This document shows positions 31,787 to 36,299 of a DNA stretch of 36,299 nt, in pieces. Under the pieces are notes generated by a model. It was given only the letters and a program-made list of their open reading frames with translations. It was not told the DNA's origin and did not search any database. A program made the position numbers and the translations under genes. Each line of letters starts with the position of its first letter. The first letter of the stretch is position 1. Where the stretch lies: the NCBI GenBank assembly GCA_020631395.1, contig JAHDHI010000052.1:1-36299 (forward strand), in the 5' to 3' direction. Origin of the DNA: Bizionia sp. GTDB taxonomy: Bacteria > Bacteroidota > Bacteroidia > Flavobacteriales > Flavobacteriaceae.

Positions 31787-32635
31787 ATGAAGCAATTATT
31801 TTTTATTTTTCTATGCCTCCCACTAATGCTCTTTGCCCAAGACGATTTATTGGATGAAATAGATTCGGATATCGTTGAAGACAACTATGCATCCGCAACT
31901 TTCAAAGGTTTGAAAATCGTAAATTTCGAGTCCACCAAGCTAGTAGCCAAAAAAGAACTTACATTTGTGGTTTCCCACAGGTTTGGAAGTATCGAAAACG
32001 GCTTTGACAGCTTTTTTGGACTGGATGATGCCGTAACACGTTTAAATTTCATCTATGGCCTTACAGACAATTTAAACATTAGCATCTCAAGAAGTTCCTT
32101 TCAAAAAATCTATGAAGCTTCCATAAAATATAAACTGGCGAGACAACAAGACAATGGCTTTCCCTTTACCGTGGTCGGTTACAATTCCGCCTTCATCAAT
32201 ACAGCCTTGGACAAGACCAATTTGCCAAAGTTGGAATTCAAACATCGTGTAGGTTATACTGCACAGCTGTTGATTGCTCGAAAAGTAAGCAAAACATTGT
32301 CTTTGGAGTTTGCCCCAACGTTTTTCCATGACAACTTCGTCGTAAACGACGACCAGAACAATTCCCAGTTTGCCTTGGGTATGGGAGGACGTTACAAGTT
32401 AGGCAAGCGCTGGTCTGTAAATGCCGACTATGGGTTGCATTTAAACAGAGCAGGAAGCTCTCCTTTTAAAAATCCACTATCCATAGGTTTCGACTTGGAA
32501 ACTGGCGGACACGTCTTCCAAATGCATTTGAGCAACGCCCAAGCCATGAACGCCAATGGATTTCTAGGCCAAGCCACAGGAGATTGGGAGGATGGTGACA
32601 TTTTTTTTGGATTTAACCTAAGCAGAAACTTCTAA
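31787..32635 (+). CDS. DUF5777-type beta-barrel outer-membrane protein (282 aa)
   Basis: Signal peptide ends near LMLFAQ. The body alternates short amphipathic strands (KKELTFVVSHRFGSIENGFDSFFGLDDAVTRL, NLNISISRSSFQKIYEASIKYKL, LSLEFAPTFFHDN) and ends in FFGFNLSRNF with a terminal Phe, as outer-membrane barrels do. This fits my recollection of DUF5777. It lies between an OB-fold protein and a monohaem lipoprotein (12-base gap) and upstream of YceI, so it is part of an envelope unit with redox character. Role unknown. Confidence 0.78.
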   Translation: MKQLFFIFLCLPLMLFAQDDLLDEIDSDIVEDNYASATFKGLKIVNFESTKLVAKKELTFVVSHRFGSIENGFDSFFGLDDAVTRLNFIYGLTDNLNISISRSSFQKIYEASIKYKLARQQDNGFPFTVVGYNSAFINTALDKTNLPKLEFKHRVGYTAQLLIARKVSKTLSLEFAPTFFHDNFVVNDDQNNSQFALGMGGRYKLGKRWSVNADYGLHLNRAGSSPFKNPLSIGFDLETGGHVFQMHLSNAQAMNANGFLGQATGDWEDGDIFFGFNLSRNF

Positions 32636-32647
32636 GCAAAAAAACAG

Positions 32648-33019
32648 ATGAAAAGAACAACCTACATACTTTATACTGCCCTATTGGCTTTTATGAGCTG
32701 TGACAATGCAAGCGAAAATGATTTGACGGAACCAGTGATAATAGATCCTACCGTATCCGTAACCTACACGGACAACATAAAGACAATAATTGACAACAAT
32801 TGCATTGTATGCCATAGCAACCCTCCTGTTAATGGAGCCTCGACACCTTTGGTCACTTACGACAACGTAAAGGATCGCGTAAACAACAACAATCTCATAG
32901 GCCGCATTTCTGCTCAAGCCGGAGAGGCTGGCGCAATGCCCTTGGGTGGCCCAAGACTGCCACAAAACTTGATAGACTTGGTCGTACAATGGCAAGCGGA
33001 CGGCCTTCTTGAGAACTAA
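32648..33019 (+). CDS. monohaem c-type cytochrome-like lipoprotein (123 aa)
   Basis: Lipobox LAFMSC (Cys18). The haem-attachment motif NNCIVCHSNPP has Cys52, Cys55 and His56; Met97 in GAMPLGG is a good distal ligand. The arrangement resembles the small cytochrome c domains found before YceI or PSD1-type proteins in Bacteroidota. It is the third gene of the OB-fold/DUF5777/cytochrome/YceI unit, exported and lipid-anchored, and likely involved in electron transfer in the periplasm. Electron donor and acceptor are unknown. Confidence 0.82.
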   Translation: MKRTTYILYTALLAFMSCDNASENDLTEPVIIDPTVSVTYTDNIKTIIDNNCIVCHSNPPVNGASTPLVTYDNVKDRVNNNNLIGRISAQAGEAGAMPLGGPRLPQNLIDLVVQWQADGLLEN

Positions 33020-33069
33020 ATGCTCTTTGGCAAGCTATTTGATTATTAACAAATAAATAAAAACACGTT

Positions 33070-33621
33070 ATGAAAAAAACATTTGCATTGTTGGCTATGG
33101 TATTGATAGGTACTACTGCCATTGCCCAAAATAAGTATTTCACGAAAACCGGGCTAACGACCTTTGAAGCTTCGGTGCCTTCCTTTGAGGAAGTAAAGGC
33201 AAAAAACGAATCGACCACCGCCATATTGAACACAGCCAACGGAGAGTTTGCAGCACTGGTACTGGTAAAGGGTTTTCGTTTTAAAAACGCACTGATGGAA
33301 GAGCATTTCAATGAGAACTATGCCGATTCCGATGATTTCCCAAAGGCTACCTTCAAGGGTACCATCTCTGATTTTGACAGTTCCAAACTTGGAGAGACAG
33401 CAACCAAGCATTCCTTTACAGGCAAGTTGACATTTCATGGGGAAACAAAGACATTGACAAACCAAGAGTTGTCCATCGCAATGGTCGATGGCGTCATAAA
33501 CATTTCTGGTACTTTTACCGTAGAGGTATCCGATTTCGCCATAGAAATCCCCAAAGTAGTCAGCAACAAGCTTTCCAAGAGTGTAAACGTGAGTTTCGAT
33601 TTCAAATTGAATAAAAAATAA
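33070..33621 (+). CDS. YceI-family periplasmic protein (183 aa)
   Basis: Lipocalin-like YceI fold that binds polyisoprenoid or other lipid-like ligands. The signal peptide ends near GTTAIAQ. Characteristic features are EASVPSFEEVKAKNES, RFKNALMEEHFNENYADSDDFPKATFKG and KHSFTGKLTFHGETKTL. Last gene of the operon, 50 bases after the cytochrome-like gene and ended by a terminator. Context with a cytochrome and an outer-membrane barrel suggests that the bound ligand might be a quinone or an isoprenoid intermediate; this is inference. Confidence 0.9.
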   Translation: MKKTFALLAMVLIGTTAIAQNKYFTKTGLTTFEASVPSFEEVKAKNESTTAILNTANGEFAALVLVKGFRFKNALMEEHFNENYADSDDFPKATFKGTISDFDSSKLGETATKHSFTGKLTFHGETKTLTNQELSIAMVDGVINISGTFTVEVSDFAIEIPKVVSNKLSKSVNVSFDFKLNKK

Positions 33622-33653
33622 GAGACAAACACGTTTTCAACAACATATTATAT

Positions 33654-33690
33654 GCCTTCAATGATTAAAATGTCATTGAGGGCTTTTTTA
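33654..33690 (+). terminator. rho-independent terminator after the YceI gene
   Basis: GCCTTCAATGA pairs with TCATTGAGGGC (11 bp, one G-T wobble) around an 8-base loop and is followed by TTTTTT. Confidence 0.88.
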
Positions 33691-33814
33691 TGGCCTGTAC
33701 TCCCTTTCCCTTCTTTTCTTTCACCACAATGCCAGAAACTTAGCTTTCGCGTCTTACAAACCATCTGCTAGATTCATACGACCTGAAATGTCTTCTTCTT
33801 TCTTACAAACAAAT

Positions 33815-33852
33815 GAAAAAAGCCTTCTACACTAGTGAAAGTGCAAAAGGCC
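33815..33852 (-). terminator. rho-independent terminator after the DOMON/T9SS gene
   Basis: On the minus strand GCCTTTTGCACT pairs with AGTGTAGAAGGC (with G-T wobbles) and is followed by a T run. It is 30 bases beyond the stop of the DOMON gene. The ~125 bases between this and the YceI terminator hold no recognisable gene. Confidence 0.75.
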
Positions 33853-33881
33853 TATTTATTATTTGTTTTTGCTTGTTGCTA

Positions 33882-34661
33882 TTACAGCTTCACAAAGCGC
33901 TTGGTCAAAGATATGTTTCCTTCTACAGAAGTCAACTTCACCAAAAACATTCCGCTGTTCCATTTTGAGATGTCAACGCTAGAAGACAAAGTACTCAAGT
34001 GATCCGAGTATACTTTCTTACCCAATACGTCATATACTTCAAGTTGCAATCCGCCTTCAACCAAACTAGAAAGGCCTATGTTCATAGCCGAAGTACTTGG
34101 ATTTGGATAGATTGAAAATTCCTTCAATTCCGATTCGAAATCTGGTGTGCTTAAGGTAACGTTGGCCACTGCACCTCCTCTATTTGTACCAGCATGTTGT
34201 GCTAAAGCATTAGATGTACCATGCGCCCATACAAGAGGAAAAGTCGTAGCAGAAGTAGGAAATGTAAAATCATTGGCATCTCCCGTAGTAAGAGGCCTTG
34301 TTCCCACTACAGTCCTCACACCTCCAGTACTGGTGTTACTAACCAAAGTCCAATCTTGACTCCCATCCACATTTGGTGCACTAAACCCTCCTGTCATATT
34401 TCTATCTTGAAGTCCTAAACTAGTAAACATGATTACATCATCCCCTGCATCTCCCATAGAAGATCCAGTATTAATGCCTGGTCCTACCGCAAACCAATTT
34501 GAATCTGGGGAAACCATAGTCATTGTTACGATATTGGTTCCTGTATTTATGTCAAACTTGACAGTGTAACCTGCTTTGACAGTAAGATCTCCAGTAGTCC
34601 AAGTTTGGGCTACCATAATGTTTGCCATTAAAAAGAGTAATAAAAAAGTAATTTTCTTCAT
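33882..34661 (-). CDS. secreted DOMON-like protein with T9SS type A sorting domain (259 aa)
   Basis: The signal peptide MKKITFLLLFLMANIMVAQ is followed by a DOMON-type beta-sandwich (about 22-175; SNWFAVGPGINTGSSMGDAGDDVIMFTSLGLQDR and DWTLVSNTSTGGVRTVVGTRPL), a fold that binds haem or sugars. The C-terminal ~75 residues are a T9SS type A sorting domain: EFSIYPNPSTSAMNIGL, LEVYDVLGKKVYSD, VDISKWNSGMFLVKL, KRFVKL. It is therefore exported by the type IX system and attached to the surface or released. Repeated Met residues (TMTMVSPDSNW, GGFSAP) may contribute ligands. It directly follows the ankyrin gene (11-base gap). Confidence 0.85.
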   Translation of the reverse strand: MKKITFLLLFLMANIMVAQTWTTGDLTVKAGYTVKFDINTGTNIVTMTMVSPDSNWFAVGPGINTGSSMGDAGDDVIMFTSLGLQDRNMTGGFSAPNVDGSQDWTLVSNTSTGGVRTVVGTRPLTTGDANDFTFPTSATTFPLVWAHGTSNALAQHAGTNRGGAVANVTLSTPDFESELKEFSIYPNPSTSAMNIGLSSLVEGGLQLEVYDVLGKKVYSDHLSTLSSSVDISKWNSGMFLVKLTSVEGNISLTKRFVKL

Positions 34662-34672
34662 AGTTTTTGTTT

Positions 34673-35194
34673 TTAAAGTTGCAATATTTTATTCAATTTT
34701 TCATCGTTAAACGACTTGGCATAATCCAAGGCTGATTTATCCGCATTATCTTTTAAGTCGAAATTCGCCTTTGCCCTTACAAGTTGTTCTACCATATTGT
34801 AATTTTTAAGCATTACGGCATAGTGTGCAGCTGTAGTCCCCTTGTCGTCCGCCATATTAGGATTGGCACCATACTTCAACAATATGCTGACAATCTTAAT
34901 ATACCCTTTAAAGACGGCAGCCATCAATGGTGTGCCATAGGTAGAGGTTCCATCTATGTTGTCCACCTTGTCCACCAAAAAGGAAACGACTGCTTCATTC
35001 CCGCTGTAACAAGCCAAGACCAAAGGTGTATAACCTACTTCATTTTTTGTATTTATGATTTCCGGGGTTTCTTTGTATAGTTGCTCCAATTCTTCCACAG
35101 TTCCAGATCGGCTTATGTCGAAAACATCTTTTTGGGCAAACAATGAGGTACAGGATAACGTTACCACCAAAAGCAGCACTAATTTCTTTCTCAT
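34673..35194 (-). CDS. exported ankyrin-repeat protein (173 aa)
   Basis: The signal peptide from ATG 35194 (MRKKLVLLLVVTLSCTSLFAQ) is preferred over the ATG at 35215, which adds seven polar residues. Three to four ankyrin repeats fill the rest: NEVGYTPLVLACYSGNEAVVSFLV, STYGTPLMAAVFKGYIKIVSILLKYGANPN, DKGTTAAHYAVMLKNYNMVEQLVRAKANFD and NADKSALDYAKS. Exported ankyrin proteins are protein-binding scaffolds. It is the first gene of a two-gene unit with the DOMON/T9SS protein, so it may hold or protect that protein in the periplasm. I see a weak -7 box TACTATTG at 35241-35248. Confidence 0.85.
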   Translation of the reverse strand: MRKKLVLLLVVTLSCTSLFAQKDVFDISRSGTVEELEQLYKETPEIINTKNEVGYTPLVLACYSGNEAVVSFLVDKVDNIDGTSTYGTPLMAAVFKGYIKIVSILLKYGANPNMADDKGTTAAHYAVMLKNYNMVEQLVRAKANFDLKDNADKSALDYAKSFNDEKLNKILQL

Positions 35195-35448
35195 AGAATT
35201 TGGGAATTTATTCAATATAGTAGGGTCTTTTTGTTATACACAATAGTAAATTTACCATTTTTTTTGCACATATAACATTCTTTAAGATTTTTTTAGTTTG
35301 TATATGTAACAATGTGCAGATGGAAAACCCTACTTTTTTTTACAGAAAAAACAGGAATCAAAGATCAAACAGATCAAATTGAGGCACTTGAATTTAATGC
35401 TGCACGCAGGTAAATACGGCTGACAAACATCTTAAACTGGACTTATTG

Positions 35449-36228
35449 CTACTTTTGGGATTCCAATGCTTCCAGTTGTGTTTTCATTTTGGTCATCTCC
35501 TTGTTTTGTTCTATGACGTATAGAGTCAATTCTTCGATTTTTTGCAAGAGCAACTTGTTCATCTCCCCCACGTCAATGCCATTTTCCTCGACTACCTTAG
35601 CACAGGGGATATCCTTTAAATGCCCTTTTGTCTTTATGTGTTCTTCCACTTCTTGCAAGCTGGGCAAGTCATAATCGTCTTCAAAGACATAATCTGCCCA
35701 AGTGGTATACACCTTTATTTCGTGCGCCCTCACCTTCCCTTCTACAGATAGCTTGTATTCTTGGTTTTCATTGGCATCAACAAATGACTCGGTACCGATA
35801 CCAACATTGCCATCGAAAAATGAATTTCCTGAATTCACGATAAATTTATGTGATGCTCCCCATGCAACATCTCCTCCTATCACTAGTTGAGATTGAGGTT
35901 TGGTCAAAGACATAAATGTCCCATTGGGTAAGTCAAAAATTTGATAAAAATATGAGGCATTTGCATCTGAATAAGTAATTACGTTTGCAGTGTCATAAGC
36001 GAGATAACTTTGTCTTGTTTTATTAGTCCCATCACGAAACTCATAATGTATTTCACCTCCATTTCCAGAAGTTTTAGAACTGAACTTATACGAACCTCCA
36101 TTGGAAGCCTTTCCAAATTCAACTATGGGATCACTCCCTACAACATTGTCACCATCGAAAACAGCTGCATTGCTGGTGGTTGTAGTTTGTGCACAAATGC
36201 CTTGAAATAGCATTAAAATAAAAGTCAA
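35449..36228 (-). CDS. secreted tail-fibre-like protein with C-terminal coiled coil (259 aa, non-ATG start)
   Basis: The signal peptide (FILMLFQGICAQ) is followed by beta-rich repeats typical of tail-fibre-like shafts (AVFDGDNVVGSDPIVEFGKAS, FFDGNVGIGTESF) and a conserved C-terminal block from GKVRAHEIKVYTTWADYVFEDDYDLPSLQEVEEHIK through IDVGEMNKLLLQKIEELTLY to a coiled coil. I recognise this block from many Bacteroidota secreted proteins; it may be an autonomous trimerisation or anchoring module. No ATG starts the signal: TTG at 36228 or CTG at 36246 (giving KKLFPLTFIL, a better signal) are the choices. There are 233 bases between its stop and the ankyrin gene's start, with no gene. Confidence 0.7.
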   Translation of the reverse strand: MTFILMLFQGICAQTTTTSNAAVFDGDNVVGSDPIVEFGKASNGGSYKFSSKTSGNGGEIHYEFRDGTNKTRQSYLAYDTANVITYSDANASYFYQIFDLPNGTFMSLTKPQSQLVIGGDVAWGASHKFIVNSGNSFFDGNVGIGTESFVDANENQEYKLSVEGKVRAHEIKVYTTWADYVFEDDYDLPSLQEVEEHIKTKGHLKDIPCAKVVEENGIDVGEMNKLLLQKIEELTLYVIEQNKEMTKMKTQLEALESQK

Positions 36229-36271
36229 GGGAAATAATTTTTTCAGGCTAAGTTCTAATTTAGATATGTAT

Positions 36272-36279
36272 TATCTTTG
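36272..36279 (+). promoter_or_regulatory. -7 promoter box of the next gene (outside window)
   Basis: TATCTTTG exactly matches TAnnTTTG and lies 16 bases before ATG 36296, where the next plus-strand gene seems to begin (only its start codon is inside the window). Confidence 0.5.
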
Positions 36280-36299
36280 CTAAAACCAATATTCTATGA

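Overview
The window looks like a chromosome segment of a Flavobacteriaceae-type Bacteroidota. The reasons are low GC, several promoters with a TAnnTTTG -7 box, many SPII lipoproteins starting MKK/MRN, a type IX secretion (T9SS) C-terminal sorting domain, a DegQ/HtrA protease of flavobacterial type, the ~480-residue GAPDH typical of this group, DUF4252, DUF5777 and LVIVD-repeat proteins, and a TonB-dependent cobalamin receptor under a B12 riboswitch. I recognised no tRNA, rRNA, IS element, prophage or CRISPR array.

Layout. 1-5.6 kb: 3' part of a DegQ-like protease, a small secreted orphan, the long GAPDH, a pair of LVIVD lipoproteins, and a membrane coiled-coil protein. 5.6-8 kb: a GNAT acetyltransferase, a DnaJ-KTSC protein, and an M28 metallopeptidase whose signal peptide is cut off from the catalytic domain by an in-frame TAA. 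7.9-12 kb (minus strand): AhpD-like protein, class-C-type serine hydrolase, GT4 glycosyltransferase, haem-binding CxxCH protein. 12-14.1 kb: a helical protein and purB. 14.2-16.4 kb (minus): ECF sigma factor, anti-sigma-like membrane protein and two DUF4252 proteins, with a good ECF-type promoter in front, divergent from an S41 protease lipoprotein. 18-19.4 kb: an AT-rich TSP3/CARDB secreted protein.

19.5-29.2 kb is a cobalamin uptake and salvage locus: btuB receptor (minus, riboswitch-controlled), cobU-cobT-cobS-cobC (nucleotide loop assembly), and a BtuF/BtuC/BtuD-like ABC importer. Two paralogous Dph6-type PP-loop ATPases sit at its edge and inside it. Bacteria do not make diphthamide, so their substrate is open; a corrinoid-related amidation is a speculative but testable idea.

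29.2-36.3 kb: rmuC, an acyl-CoA thioesterase, a four-gene envelope/redox operon (OB-fold protein, DUF5777 barrel, monohaem lipoprotein, YceI), then on the minus strand an ankyrin protein followed by a DOMON protein with a T9SS sorting domain, and a tail-fibre-like secreted protein with a non-ATG start. The window ends on the ATG of the next plus-strand gene.

Most worth following up: the paired Dph6-like genes around the B12 locus; the ECF sigma/anti-sigma/DUF4252 unit with its apparent self-recognition promoter; the broken M28 gene; the OB/DUF5777/CxxCH/YceI operon; and a few small repeats (a heptamer array beside the purB promoter, a two-copy palindromic repeat, and a 23-bp inverted repeat after purB).
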